DNA from: Halobacteriovorax sp. GB3
Lineage (GTDB): Bacteria; Bdellovibrionota; Bacteriovoracia; Bacteriovoracales; Bacteriovoracaceae
Assembly (NCBI RefSeq): GCF_028649655.1
Contig: NZ_JAQSLN010000001.1
Span: 682,001-746,000, forward strand
DNA length: 64,000 nt
Direction: 5' to 3'
Shown here: piece after piece, positions 26,879 to 36,690 of the stretch
How the letters are laid out: each line of letters begins with the position of its first letter
Position numbering within the stretch: position 1 is the stretch's first letter
Translations under genes and position numbers: made by a program
The notes under the pieces: model-generated
What the model was told of the DNA's origin: nothing
Database searches by the model: none
What the model saw: the letters and a program-made list of their open reading frames with translations, nothing else

Positions 26879-28087
26879 ATGGGCACAATGATGAGACACA
26901 CGACTTACTATGCAATTCTCTTTTCACTTTCTCTGAGTATTTCTCCTATGGCCATGGCCAGTGAGAGTTCGAATTGCACTTCACTATTAAGTAAGTTTCA
27001 GTCCTTTGCTAATTTATCTCTAACACATCTAAAAATTAAAAGAAGTTCGATTGCTCGATCAACGAACTTACCTGATCGCGATAGTCGATTTTTTAAGTTC
27101 TCTGGTGCAGTTGACCAATTCGGTTGGACAAAGAGAGATGATAAGATTCTCGACACATTTGAAAAGTATCACGCTCAAATGGATATTGATGATGCAATTG
27201 AGTTCAGTAAGCTATCTCCAAAATATGGTTATTACTTTCTAGAAAGTTATATTTTAGATAAGAAGCTAAAGGGTGATTTGACGTATTTACAAGCGAAGAA
27301 AGTTGCCAATGCCATTGATCGAACTATTCAATTACAAAATCAGTATACATTTCGCTACGCTTTAGAGCTCGAAGATTTTTTCACTGATTATATGCTTAAT
27401 TTTATGGAATCTTACCAAGTTTCTATGGAGTTACATCACATACAGGACATGCTCTCTAGAACGAGTGATAAAATAGCATGGGCCCGTCTTATGTCTCTTG
27501 CAACTGATTATGAAACCGTTGCGATTGAGAATCTTTCACAAAAGAGCATTGATACCTACAAAGAGTTAAAACTTAGTAGTGCTGTTCTAAAGAAGATAGA
27601 AGAGATCGAGTTTATTCCTATTTATAAACTGACAAAAACTACGAATGTAAGAAACGATCCATATTTTGGAAAGATCGATGCAAATAAATTAATCTCTTGG
27701 ACAACTCGTGATGAACTTATTTTGAAATCTCTCTACGATCTAGGGGCAGAGCTTAATGCAAAGGAAATTATCGCTCTTGCGGGAACATCAAGTTCATATG
27801 GGAAACGATTTATTGAGGCATATGTGGCCATGTATCGTGATGTACGAAACTTCAGCGAGAGAGAAATTGCCTATCTTGCTAATGCCCTTAATTTCTCAAT
27901 TCGCCTCAATGGTCATCCGAATGTGAGCCCTCTCATTCGTAGTGATTTTAGCGGGGATAACTTCATTGATCGTTATATTAACGCTGAGGACGTTGAATTG
28001 ACGAGAGAGGGTCTTTTAGAGCTCTCAAAGTCAGCTAAAAAACAAGGATATAAGCAGATCCTTGTGGAGATGGCCGAGTTATTTTAA
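26879..28087 (+). CDS. Exported helical protein with an internal duplication
   Basis: 402 residues. Signal peptide ends near residue 28 (PMAMASES). Start choice is open: ATG at 26879, 26888 or 26891, none with a good ribosome site. Two related segments of about 85 residues are visible: one from about residue 72 (GWTKRDDKIL, KYGYYFLESYI, AKKVANAIDRTIQLQN) and one from about 266 (SWTTRDELIL, SYGKRFIEAYV, IAYLANALNFSIRLN). The helices look repeat-like. No family recognised. Confidence 0.75.
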   Translation: MGTMMRHTTYYAILFSLSLSISPMAMASESSNCTSLLSKFQSFANLSLTHLKIKRSSIARSTNLPDRDSRFFKFSGAVDQFGWTKRDDKILDTFEKYHAQMDIDDAIEFSKLSPKYGYYFLESYILDKKLKGDLTYLQAKKVANAIDRTIQLQNQYTFRYALELEDFFTDYMLNFMESYQVSMELHHIQDMLSRTSDKIAWARLMSLATDYETVAIENLSQKSIDTYKELKLSSAVLKKIEEIEFIPIYKLTKTTNVRNDPYFGKIDANKLISWTTRDELILKSLYDLGAELNAKEIIALAGTSSSYGKRFIEAYVAMYRDVRNFSEREIAYLANALNFSIRLNGHPNVSPLIRSDFSGDNFIDRYINAEDVELTREGLLELSKSAKKQGYKQILVEMAELF

Positions 28088-28186
28088 ACTTTTCTTTAGG
28101 TTGAAATTAGCAAATCTTGATAGAATATTTCTTGTTAATAATTTTTTAAGATCTGATTATTTTAGACTTAACGAAAGAATCAAGAA

Positions 28187-30592
28187 ATGAAAGAAGCACC
28201 AATTCCTAAGGACGAAAAAGAGCGTATCTTAAAGCTTAAGTCCTACCATATTCTAGATACTGACCAAGAAGCAATTTTCGATGAAATTACTTGTAGTGTT
28301 GCGGCCATTTGTGAAGCAAAGATCGCTTTGGTAAGCCTCATTGATACAGATAGGCAATGGTTTAAGTCACGCCATGGATTAGAGGCCAGTGAAACCCCTC
28401 GAAATGTTTCTTACTGCGGTCATGCCATTATGTCTGATCAACTTTTTATTGTTCCTGATGCAACAAAAGATGATCGCTTTTGCGACAACCCACTTCTTAC
28501 TGGAGAGCCTCATGTTCGCTTCTATGCAGGTGCTCCTCTTGTTACCCCGGATGGATTTAAAATTGGTACCCTTTGTGTCATCGACGATAAACCTAAAGAG
28601 TTAACTGATGCTCAAAAAATTGCGCTGACATCACTTTCTAAGCAAGTTGTTTGCTATTTAGAAATGCAAAAACTAGCTAAAACTCTTGAAAATCAAAATT
28701 ATAAATTCAATAAGATTATTAATAATGTCATGGATGGTCTTGTCATCCAAAATGAATCTGGGAAGATGATTGACTTTAATGATAGGGCCCTTGAAATTCT
28801 TAATATTAGCGAAGACGAATTACTTGGTAGTGATAATCATGATCCCAAGTGGAAGACAATTAAAGAAAATGGTGAGCCTTTTCAACCAGACGATCATCCA
28901 TCTAATCGTGTTTTAAAAGAGAAGAAGGCCATTTCTGAAACAGTCATGGGTCTAGAAGTTAATGGTTTAAACCGATGGATTAATATCAATTCCCTTCCTC
29001 TTGAAATTGAAGATCAATTTGTTGCCGTCACAACTTTTTCAGATATTACTGATCAGAAAAATTATGAAAAGAAACTTCAAGAAATTAATGAACGCTTAGA
29101 CCTTGCGCTTGAAGGGGCTGGACTTGGTATTTGGGATTGGGATCTCGTCACAAATGATGTCTGTTTTGATAAGCGATGGGCCGAGATGTTAGGGCTTGAT
29201 ATCGAAACTCTTCCAATGGAGCTTTCTACTTGGCAAGATCGAGTCCACCCAGATGATTTAGAAAATTGTTACACTGATATTAAACGCTACATGGACGGTG
29301 AAACTGATCGTTACGAAAATATTCATCGCATGAAACATGTTGATGGTCATTGGGTTTATATCTTAGACCGAGGAAGAATCTCTGGCCGTGATAGTGAGGG
29401 AAAGCCGATTCGTTTTACTGGGACACATTTCGATATAACCGATCTTAAAATGGCACAAGAAAAAGCAAAGGCCGCAGAGGTTGCTAAGTCTAACTTTCTT
29501 GCCAATATGTCTCACGAAATTAGAACTCCAATGAATGGAATTATTGGAATGATCTCGCTTCTGAATGAAACCGATCTTACCGATGATCAACGTGATATGA
29601 CGTCTACTGTTAAGTCTTCAGGCGAGACACTTTTAAAAATTATCAACGATATCTTAGATGTCTCTAAGATCGATGCTGGAAAACTTATCTTAGAAGAACA
29701 TCCTTTTCATTTGCAAAATACACTTGATGAAGTGTCCCATTTGATGGGACAGATTTCGAAAGAAAAAGATATTTCGATTAACACTCATCTTGACAATTCT
29801 TTACCGTCTCTTTTTCTTGGAGACGTCATTCGTATTAAACAAGTCATTATGAATTTGCTAAGTAATGCAATTAAGTTCTCTCCAATAAAAGAAAATGTCT
29901 ACGTCACGATCGATGGTAAAAAATCTAGTGATGATCAATTTCTATTAAAAATCGAAGTTTTAGATCGTGGAATTGGAATTAGTGAGCAAGATCAAAAAGA
30001 ACTCTTCAAAGACTTTCATCAAGTCGATGCCAGTACGACACGTCAATTTGGTGGTACAGGACTTGGGCTCTCTATTAGCTTAAAGCTTGCTAAAATGATG
30101 GGAGGAGATATTTCTGTTAAAAGTGAAAAGGACAAGGGAGCGTGCTTTACTTTTACACTACCATTGAAAGTTCCAGATAAAAGCTCTTTAATTAAAGTCG
30201 ATACAAAAGAGGAGTTGGAGAATTTTTCAAAGAAATATCCACAATCGATTCTCGTTGTTGAAGACAATCTCATAAACCAAAAACTTGCTAAGAGAATGTT
30301 TCATCGTCTGGGTTATGAAGTTGATATGGCCGAAAATGGGCTTGAATCTGTTGAGATGGTTCGAAACAAAGATTACACTCTCGTTTTTATGGATATGCAA
30401 ATGCCTGTGATGGATGGAATTAGTGCGACAAAAGAAATTTTAAAATTTCGTCGTGATTTAACGATCGTGGCCATGACAGCAAATGTTCTAGAAGAAGATA
30501 AGAAGAGGTGTTTAGATGCTGGTATGACCGACTTTATTGGTAAGCCAATTTCTTTAGAAGACTTAGCAGGAATTATAAAGGCATTACTTTAG
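28187..30592 (+). CDS. Hybrid sensor histidine kinase: GAF-PAS-PAS-HisKA-HATPase-REC
   Basis: 801 residues, no membrane segment, so a cytoplasmic sensor. Order: GAF domain about residues 20-165 (with SYCGHAI and VRFYAGAPL), PAS about 175-285, second PAS about 290-415 (PAS_3 style, VHPDDLE), dimerisation helix with phospho-acceptor His443 ([10 protein letters not shown]), ATPase domain with NAIKFS, DRGIGIS and GGTGLGLS, then a receiver with acidic residues at VVEDN, phospho-acceptor Asp736 ([10 protein letters not shown]) and KP near the end. Output protein unknown; none is adjacent. The GAF type (SDGDT-like start, SYCGHAI) often precedes diguanylate cyclases or kinases. Confidence 0.93.
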   Translation: MKEAPIPKDEKERILKLKSYHILDTDQEAIFDEITCSVAAICEAKIALVSLIDTDRQWFKSRHGLEASETPRNVSYCGHAIMSDQLFIVPDATKDDRFCDNPLLTGEPHVRFYAGAPLVTPDGFKIGTLCVIDDKPKELTDAQKIALTSLSKQVVCYLEMQKLAKTLENQNYKFNKIINNVMDGLVIQNESGKMIDFNDRALEILNISEDELLGSDNHDPKWKTIKENGEPFQPDDHPSNRVLKEKKAISETVMGLEVNGLNRWININSLPLEIEDQFVAVTTFSDITDQKNYEKKLQEINERLDLALEGAGLGIWDWDLVTNDVCFDKRWAEMLGLDIETLPMELSTWQDRVHPDDLENCYTDIKRYMDGETDRYENIHRMKHVDGHWVYILDRGRISGRDSEGKPIRFTGTHFDITDLKMAQEKAKAAEVAKSNFLANMSHEIRTPMNGIIGMISLLNETDLTDDQRDMTSTVKSSGETLLKIINDILDVSKIDAGKLILEEHPFHLQNTLDEVSHLMGQISKEKDISINTHLDNSLPSLFLGDVIRIKQVIMNLLSNAIKFSPIKENVYVTIDGKKSSDDQFLLKIEVLDRGIGISEQDQKELFKDFHQVDASTTRQFGGTGLGLSISLKLAKMMGGDISVKSEKDKGACFTFTLPLKVPDKSSLIKVDTKEELENFSKKYPQSILVVEDNLINQKLAKRMFHRLGYEVDMAENGLESVEMVRNKDYTLVFMDMQMPVMDGISATKEILKFRRDLTIVAMTANVLEEDKKRCLDAGMTDFIGKPISLEDLAGIIKALL

Positions 30593-30660
30593 AATTCTTT
30601 ATAGGCCCAAGATTTAATCAAGAAATATTTAAAATTGTCGATATTCTCTAGGGAGAATCT

Positions 30661-31140
30661 ATGAAACAATTGCTGCTTGTTATGGTCTTTTTGTCGGGTA
30701 TTAGTTGTGCCGCCGAAATGTCAGATACATTTTATCAAAATCTTTGGTCTAAACTTCCAGTAAAACTGAGTAAAACTCAAATCATTGAACTCGATCGAGC
30801 AAAAGTTCTCAAGCTTCTTGGTCCAGCTGAAAAAGAAAGAGGAAGTATTCACTTCTATCAACTCAGTTGGAAAAAATTTGATACAACAATTTCTTATAAA
30901 GATAATTCTCTTGAATACATTCTCTATCATCTTCCTAAAAACACTCTTTTTATGAAAGATATTCGTCAATGGGTGCTAGAGAGTGATTATGAAAAGGCTA
31001 CTCCTGCTAGTAAGACATCTTCAAATCACGAAATACAACGTTACGTTCTTTCTTATCCAAAAAAAGGCGTAAAGCTTATTTTTACAAAAGGAAAGGTCGG
31101 AGTTGTCGAGTCTGTACTTTTTCATAAGGTGAAAAAGTGA
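30661..31140 (+). CDS. Exported protein of unknown function
   Basis: 159 residues; signal peptide MKQLLLVMVFLSGISCAA (the Cys could be a weak lipobox but position -3 is Gly). GGGAGA upstream. The mature part is charged, alpha/beta, with repeated SYK/SYPKK strands; it resembles no family I can name. The stop codon overlaps the start of the next gene (TGATG), so it is co-expressed with the exported zincin. Confidence 0.7.
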   Translation: MKQLLLVMVFLSGISCAAEMSDTFYQNLWSKLPVKLSKTQIIELDRAKVLKLLGPAEKERGSIHFYQLSWKKFDTTISYKDNSLEYILYHLPKNTLFMKDIRQWVLESDYEKATPASKTSSNHEIQRYVLSYPKKGVKLIFTKGKVGVVESVLFHKVKK

Positions 31141-32228
31141 TGCGCTCTCTTTTAATCATTCTTTTCTTTGTATTGAGCGCTAAGGCCCATGAGACTAGTG
31201 GAGATTGTCATAATCTTATCGAAGTGAATTCTCCCATTTCCAAGCTTGCTGAAGTTGGTGAATTGTATTATCTCGTAGCAGGAGATCCTGTTGTTGAAGA
31301 CTCAATTTGCATTTATCAAGAAGATGATTCATTTTATAATAATTACGTTCAAAATCTCTCAAAATCAAAAGATCGTGTTTCAAAAGAAATTAATGGAATC
31401 TCTTTTGTTGATGAAAATCCAAGACTACTCGATGCTTTTTCAAAGCTAACAACTAAAGTAGAGCTCTTTTCAAGTGAAGCTGAGACTTATTCAAGTAAAT
31501 GTAAGAAAGTCCTTTGCGCTGCCAAAGAAATCTTTGGCGATCAGCTGGCACCTCGTTTAGTTTATATTCTTGATAAGTACGGTCTCAATGGCTCGCATCT
31601 TTCATTTAAAAATACATCCCCTTGGACTATTAAAGAGCTTGAACTTGTGATTAATGGACTAAGAGACCTTCCCGATGGAATGTTGCCGATAGAAAAAAAC
31701 AGAAGTCTTGTTCGCCACTTGCGAGGAACGACTTATGCTATGTATGCCAGTAGAGGGAATTGTGTTGCAGCCAATGCGGAACTTCGCTTTTTTGACTGCT
31801 GGGAGAAAATAGGAAAAGACTATAAAAAAGTCGTTACAATGTCTCATGAACTTGGCCATTATATTGGGGATGCTCTTGATGCCGATCGATCTAATGAGTG
31901 GAATGAAGTGAGTGGATGGAGTAGCGAGACAACATTTTCATTTGGTCTTGACTTATATAATACAACTTGGTCTCACGGAGAGAATTCTTGTTTTCTTTCT
32001 CGCTACGCTCAGAGTAATCCCTTAGAAGACTTTGCAGAAACTTTTGTTTCCTATCGCTATAAGGCCGATATTTTAAAAAAAGAATGCCCGAAAAAGTATA
32101 CTTATATGAAAGAGCACATCTTTAATGGAATCGAATTTACAAAAGATAAGAATTTCTGTGATAACCGCAAAAACTATATAAAAAATGAAAAACAACGCCG
32201 TATGGATAAGCTATTCAAACTCTTTTAA
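31140..32228 (+). CDS. Exported zinc metallopeptidase (HExxH)
   Basis: 362 residues from ATG 31140, which overlaps the preceding stop by one base; signal peptide MRSLLIILFFVLSAKA. The zinc site is SHELGHYIG (His236, Glu237, His240). The third ligand is probably Glu296 or Glu300 in NPLEDFAETF, about 60 residues on, a gluzincin arrangement seen in several secreted bacterial peptidases and in lethal-factor-like domains. Six or more Cys in the mature part suggest disulfides and action outside the cytoplasm. Family not fixed. Confidence 0.78.
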   Translation: MRSLLIILFFVLSAKAHETSGDCHNLIEVNSPISKLAEVGELYYLVAGDPVVEDSICIYQEDDSFYNNYVQNLSKSKDRVSKEINGISFVDENPRLLDAFSKLTTKVELFSSEAETYSSKCKKVLCAAKEIFGDQLAPRLVYILDKYGLNGSHLSFKNTSPWTIKELELVINGLRDLPDGMLPIEKNRSLVRHLRGTTYAMYASRGNCVAANAELRFFDCWEKIGKDYKKVVTMSHELGHYIGDALDADRSNEWNEVSGWSSETTFSFGLDLYNTTWSHGENSCFLSRYAQSNPLEDFAETFVSYRYKADILKKECPKKYTYMKEHIFNGIEFTKDKNFCDNRKNYIKNEKQRRMDKLFKLF

Positions 32229-32247
32229 TGCCACTTAAAGTGGCATT
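32227..32247. other. Convergent 9-bp hairpin at two stop codons
   Basis: AATGCCACT pairs with AGTGGCATT around a 3-nt loop, sitting between and overlapping the stops of the plus zincin gene (32228) and the minus lipoprotein gene (32235). Neither strand has a T run after it, so its terminator strength is doubtful. Confidence 0.45.
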
Positions 32248-32972
32248 GTCAGCCCGATCTCAAATTCAATACTAATTTTCAATTCAAATTTATCTTTTGG
32301 TGTTTTACCAATTTCAACTTCAGGTTGTAAAAGAATCTCTTTTGTATCTTGAATATGATCAATCAAATTAATCTGATGAACAGGAATATTGATACAATAG
32401 AGTCCGCACTCAGTTTGTTCTGCTTCTTTCTTAGAATATTTCTTTTCTAAGAGTTGCACTGAGTTTTGATCTTTATGATTTCTAAGATTAAGTTTAAGTT
32501 TCTTTATAAAGTCGAGCTTGGCATTTTTATCAAGAACTTCTAATTTGATATTCTTAATTGTAGCAACCTTTACGACTTCTGGATCAATGTCGCTCACATC
32601 CATGGGAATAGGGTCCATTTCAATATCAAAATTTCCACCAATTCTAACAATAATACCTGCAATTAAATTCCCAATTCCTTGAATGAGCTTTGGGCCACCG
32701 TTGACGGGTTTATTAACTTCAATCGTATCGAGGTGGTAAGTTCCTCTGATAAAGTAGACCTTGTCATTTTTATTTTGATCTATTTTTTCTTTGGTATCTA
32801 AGGTTGTAACATTAAGCCTTTTTTGATCAACTTCACCTTCATTCTTTAGAAGGGTTTCACTTTTTTGTGCTTGCTGTTCAGAGGCAGTTCTAGGGCCATT
32901 TTCGACGATAATTTTCTCTTTCGTACAAGAGATGAGATTTGCCAAAAGGACGAGAATTAATAGGTTTTTCAT
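32235..32972 (-). CDS. Lipoprotein of unknown function
   Basis: 245 residues. The signal peptide MKNLLILVLLANLISCTKEK ends in a lipobox (LISC, Cys16); the next residues are Thr-Lys, not Asp, so outer-membrane sorting is likely by the enterobacterial +2 rule. A Gln/Lys/Glu-rich linker (residues 25-70) precedes a beta-rich C-terminal domain with LIAGIIVRIGGNFDIEM and paired Cys (ECGLYCINI). AAGGAG precedes the ATG. No family recognised. Confidence 0.75.
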   Translation of the reverse strand: MKNLLILVLLANLISCTKEKIIVENGPRTASEQQAQKSETLLKNEGEVDQKRLNVTTLDTKEKIDQNKNDKVYFIRGTYHLDTIEVNKPVNGGPKLIQGIGNLIAGIIVRIGGNFDIEMDPIPMDVSDIDPEVVKVATIKNIKLEVLDKNAKLDFIKKLKLNLRNHKDQNSVQLLEKKYSKKEAEQTECGLYCINIPVHQINLIDHIQDTKEILLQPEVEIGKTPKDKFELKISIEFEIGLTMPL

Positions 32973-33144
32973 GCTAACTCCTTAGGATTAAATAATTAGC
33001 ATTGATTGATTTTTTCGCTACTGGATAAGTAGAAATTACACTTGAGTTTGTCTTTAGATATCAGAAACTTAACACCCTTTGTAACTTATTCTTATTGACT
33101 CCTTTTTGACTGCTCATTTTTTTAAAGCACGCCAAAATCTCTCT

Positions 33145-34350
33145 ATGAAATCTCTTTTTATAATTCTATTGATGGCCACCTTCAATGTGCTCGCACGCTA
33201 TGATGAAACCCTTCCTAAGGGTGTGAGATTAGCCGTTGTAAGAGAGGTTCAAAGTAATGAGATCACTCATCTTCTCAACCAGCAAACTGCTCCTGAAAGT
33301 TATGGCACTTCTGTTAATATTGATGCCAAGGCCCTTTCAAAAATTGATCGCGCCGATGATGTTTTTCTCTCTGATTTAAAAAAGAATTCTCCGGAAGTTT
33401 ATGAAAACTTAACGGCGGGGGCCTATGACTTCGATGTTAAAGCGAATGTTAAAGTTACGGGTATCGGGCTTGGTTATGGTCTTTCTTCCAATTTAACTCT
33501 CTATAGTATCATTCCTTTTTATCGCGCTTCTATCAATGTAAAAACTAAGAGAACCGCCGCTAATAATTATAAAGAAATGAATGAGATTCAAAATGAAAAT
33601 GCCAAGGCCACTGGCCTTGTTCTCGATCTTGAAAGTCTTCCCGACCTTGATGAGGGGATCGTGCAATCCGCGATTGTTAATTACTATGGTTACAATCCTT
33701 TGGGTGAGTGGCAGGCCTCTGGAATTGGGGATATTGAGCTTGGATTTAAGTATCGATTTTCTTCTTGGAAGCGAGGAGGGGCCCTTGTTTCCAGTGGCCT
33801 TATCCTTCCAACAGGAAGAGAGGATGATCCTGATACCATTCAGGATATTGGATTTGGTCAAGGGTTCTTGGGAACTTTCATTGAGTCAGGAGTAGGCCAT
33901 GAACTTAAAAGAGTAACACTTAATTTTAGAACACGTTTTGATTACTTTTTTAAAGAGACTAAAGAAAAAAGGGCCCAGCGTTCAAGTGGTGATTTAAAAA
34001 GAGCAAAGGATAGCTATGAAATACAACCAGGGGTAAAGCTAACAGTGAATCCCTATCTTGAGTATTCGCTAAACTCATGGCTGTCATTTTCAAGTGGATT
34101 GAGTTATGTGGCAAAATTTCAAGATGATTACCAGTCACAAAACTCTCTTAATGATCATATTTTAGAAAGTAACTCATCCTACTCTCATACTGTCTTTGAT
34201 TTAGGGCTAGAACTCTCAAGTGTTAAGGCCTATATGGCAAAGAAATTTAGTGCTCCACTTTCTTTAACGGGACGTTTTGAAAAGGTTTTATCGGGAAAAA
34301 ATACTCCAAATATTACATTGTATAGTCTCGAGGCGAGAATCTTTTTCTAA
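33145..34350 (+). CDS. Outer-membrane beta-barrel protein
   Basis: 401 residues from ATG 33145, which begins the signal peptide MKSLFIILLMATFNVLA; the ribosome site is weak. From residue about 100 on, alternating amphipathic strands (VTGIGLGYGLSSNLTLYSII, GIGDIELGFKYRFSSW, VNPYLEYSLNSWLSFSSGLSY) predict a barrel of 12-16 strands. The last residue is Phe (LEARIFF), the classic barrel end signal. Similar in style to the phenol-degradation MetA-like barrels; substrate unknown. Confidence 0.75.
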   Translation: MKSLFIILLMATFNVLARYDETLPKGVRLAVVREVQSNEITHLLNQQTAPESYGTSVNIDAKALSKIDRADDVFLSDLKKNSPEVYENLTAGAYDFDVKANVKVTGIGLGYGLSSNLTLYSIIPFYRASINVKTKRTAANNYKEMNEIQNENAKATGLVLDLESLPDLDEGIVQSAIVNYYGYNPLGEWQASGIGDIELGFKYRFSSWKRGGALVSSGLILPTGREDDPDTIQDIGFGQGFLGTFIESGVGHELKRVTLNFRTRFDYFFKETKEKRAQRSSGDLKRAKDSYEIQPGVKLTVNPYLEYSLNSWLSFSSGLSYVAKFQDDYQSQNSLNDHILESNSSYSHTVFDLGLELSSVKAYMAKKFSAPLSLTGRFEKVLSGKNTPNITLYSLEARIFF

Positions 34351-34371
34351 AATCAACTATAGTCACTGCAT

Positions 34372-35151
34372 ATGTTGAATATCTTTAAGCTGTTTTTATT
34401 GTTCCTTCTTTCACTCGCTATTAGTTGTCGAATAACTCTGGCAAGTGATTGTTATGAACTCATGCATGATCTCTTTCGTAAGAGCACGGTTGAGCTTCAA
34501 AGCTATCAGTTAAATTCTGATCTTTTTCGCGATATCTATCTTAAACTATTAAAAAACACTCCGACTGAAAGATTGAATGTCATGAATAATGATCTTATCG
34601 ACAAGGTCTCTAAACTCAATGTGAATCGTGAGTTTTCACGCATTGAACTTTTTTCGTACTTTGAGAAATTTAAAGAATATCCAGTGGTAAAAGACACTCT
34701 TCTTCCTGTTAATGAGGGTTTCTATGATCGTCCTTGTTTTTTTGGATTTTGTTTTGGCAGAGCGATGGTTGCAGAGAGGGATCTCATTAAGAATCATCAA
34801 TTTAAAAAAGATGATTTCTACAAGGCCTGGTTTGTAGGAGAGTTTAATAATGGTAATTGGAATCACCATGTTGTTACGATTGTTAAAAGTGAAGGTGAGT
34901 GGTTTGTGCTCGAGCCTTTTTTAGAAGAAGTCATGACTTTAAAGGACTATAAAAAGAACTTTATCGATCCTATTCTAACAAGAGGGGTCTTTATTCCGAC
35001 ACCTTCTGATCGTCTTCTTTATTTAAAAGATCCAAAGTCTGATTTATATCCATCTTCCACTGACGTGCAATGGCTCGAAAAAGTCGAAGATCAGCCAGAG
35101 ATGGGGATCATGTGGACTTCTTTTTTTAGAGATGCCACTAAAGATCTTTAA
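34372..35151 (+). CDS. Exported protein-glutaminase-like cysteine hydrolase (putative)
   Basis: 259 residues; signal peptide to about residue 24 (MLNIFKLFLLFLLSLAISCR...). A papain-like triad can be read: Cys127 in FGFCFGRAM, His165 or 166 in NWNHHVVTIV, and an acidic residue at VLEPF (Glu181), with strand and spacing (about 39 and 15 residues) close to bacterial protein-glutaminases (C...H...D with W-x-x-H-V and VLDP). If right, it deamidates Gln or cleaves peptides in an exported setting. The acidic residue is Glu, not Asp, which weakens the case. It follows the barrel gene by 21 bp. Confidence 0.5.
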   Translation: MLNIFKLFLLFLLSLAISCRITLASDCYELMHDLFRKSTVELQSYQLNSDLFRDIYLKLLKNTPTERLNVMNNDLIDKVSKLNVNREFSRIELFSYFEKFKEYPVVKDTLLPVNEGFYDRPCFFGFCFGRAMVAERDLIKNHQFKKDDFYKAWFVGEFNNGNWNHHVVTIVKSEGEWFVLEPFLEEVMTLKDYKKNFIDPILTRGVFIPTPSDRLLYLKDPKSDLYPSSTDVQWLEKVEDQPEMGIMWTSFFRDATKDL

Positions 35152-35267
35152 GGAAGTAAACATTTTTCATTGTGGAAATGAGTATTTTTTACCCTAGTAT
35201 AAAGACCACAATCAGAATTCTTGATAAATTCACAAAAACCGAACATTTCATACTTTTAGGAGTTACT

Positions 35268-35702
35268 ATGAAGAAAATGTTTATCGCCATGGCCATTCTT
35301 TCATCATTTCAGGCCCTATCTTTAGATGCATCATCACTTATTGGAACTGGTTCTAAATCTGTTCAAACACTTGATGGTGAAGTTGTAGCAACAGGAACTC
35401 AATGTGAAGTTCTTTTAGAAGATGACAATCTTGTAATGAAGCACGATGCAAAAATCGACGGTTGGAATGTTGGTGATGTTGAGCAATACTTTGATCTATC
35501 AAGAGCAACTGATGAAGGTGATAGTCTTGAAATCGAAGTTGGAAGAGTTTCGCATGGTTATTGTGGAGATAGTCGTTCAGCAAAGCAACTTGTTCGTTAT
35601 ATGAAAAAAGAAGGCAGTAAAGTGATTTTCGGCGAGGAATATCGTTGCTCTCTTTTTGATCTAACTAAAACAGTTAATGAGCATATTTGTTACCTAGACT
35701 AG
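35268..35702 (+). CDS. Small exported beta-rich protein, paralogue of the product at 14901
   Basis: 144 residues from ATG 35268 (TAGGAG upstream), beginning the signal peptide MKKMFIAMAILSSFQALS. The mature part has VQTLDGEVVATGTQCEVLL, a SHGYCGD loop and the ending HICYLD, matching the layout of the protein at 14901. Seven bp separate its stop from the apparent AUU start of the astacin-like gene, so the two form an operon. Confidence 0.75.
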   Translation: MKKMFIAMAILSSFQALSLDASSLIGTGSKSVQTLDGEVVATGTQCEVLLEDDNLVMKHDAKIDGWNVGDVEQYFDLSRATDEGDSLEIEVGRVSHGYCGDSRSAKQLVRYMKKEGSKVIFGEEYRCSLFDLTKTVNEHICYLD

Positions 35703-35709
35703 GATCAAG

Positions 35710-36690
35710 ATTATTTTTTATATAAGAATAATTCCTATTATATTCTCGATCATTCTTTGTTCTTCCTGTAGCGATCAGGAAGAACAAAAGAATGAGTTCA
35801 AACTGATCGAATCCAATCAAATCATTCAAAAAGAAAGTAAATGGAAATCTTCTGATGAGATTTCTGTTCTCTTTTTAGATGATGATCAAGAGAAGATCGA
35901 ATTATTTGAAATGGCCATTTCTCAGTGGCAAAAGTATATCAATTTAAAAATAACTCTCTATTATTCAAAGCGTGAGCTTTCGAGCCGAAAGAACGTTATT
36001 CGCGTGAGCTTTAATGAAAAAGAGGGGCGAAATTATTCTGCCATTGGAACTGGTTTTAATGACGGATTTTTCGTGAAAAAACGTTTGAATATAGCTGAAG
36101 TTAAAGAAAATAAAATCAAATTTTATCAAACTTCTTTACATGAATTTGGGCACGCCCTTGGATTGCTGCATGAGCATCAACACCCTAACGCCTATGACGG
36201 TGTTAGTGATGATCAATTAAAAAAGATTTGTTCTATGATGTACTTTATTGATGTCAATGATGAACATGAATTAGGGCGATGTCTTTATAATATTGCACCA
36301 CTTGAGCATAACAAAAAGAAATATTCAATTTCTGAATATGATGTTTATTCCGTTATGCACTATGAAAATGCTGCGAGAAAATCTGAATTTCCTGAACCAA
36401 AGCACGCTATGGGACTTTCTCTTGAGGATAAAACTTTCATTGCTAATGAATACCCTAAAGAGCAACCTCTTGATAACGAAGAAATTGAATTAATGCACAA
36501 TCAAGATAGGGAAGAGGATCTTCGTTGGATTCTCGAAACGTATCAAAGTGAGAATTGTAAGCTTGAAAGAGTTGATGATAAACTCTATCTTACAAAAGTC
36601 TCTTATGAAAAATCAAAGACAGTGAGAATTCCAAGTTTCTCACATCTCGACTCTTGGTTTGATGCCTGTAAAAGGGCGACCTCCAACTAG
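35710..36690 (+). CDS. Astacin-family (M12A) zinc metallopeptidase lipoprotein, apparent AUU start
   Basis: The catalytic domain carries HEFGHALGLLHEHQHP (His144, His148, His154, with general base Glu145) and the Met-turn SVMHY (Met216, Tyr218), the astacin signature. The first ATG in frame (35911) would remove the start of the catalytic domain and any export signal. Upstream, the frame stays open to an in-frame TAG at 35695 and encodes a lipoprotein-like leader (IIFSIILCSSCSDQ) with no ATG, GTG or TTG. ATT at 35710, six bases after an AGGA, is the best start candidate, giving 326 residues. Alternatively the start codon is mutated. The 3' end overlaps the chemoreceptor gene by 4 bp. Confidence 0.75.
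   Translation: MIFYIRIIPIIFSIILCSSCSDQEEQKNEFKLIESNQIIQKESKWKSSDEISVLFLDDDQEKIELFEMAISQWQKYINLKITLYYSKRELSSRKNVIRVSFNEKEGRNYSAIGTGFNDGFFVKKRLNIAEVKENKIKFYQTSLHEFGHALGLLHEHQHPNAYDGVSDDQLKKICSMMYFIDVNDEHELGRCLYNIAPLEHNKKKYSISEYDVYSVMHYENAARKSEFPEPKHAMGLSLEDKTFIANEYPKEQPLDNEEIELMHNQDREEDLRWILETYQSENCKLERVDDKLYLTKVSYEKSKTVRIPSFSHLDSWFDACKRATSN

Noticed and set aside
35911..36690. Astacin gene starting at ATG 35911
   Set aside because: This start removes the leader and the first strands of the catalytic domain, and it has no ribosome site; the upstream frame is clearly coding.
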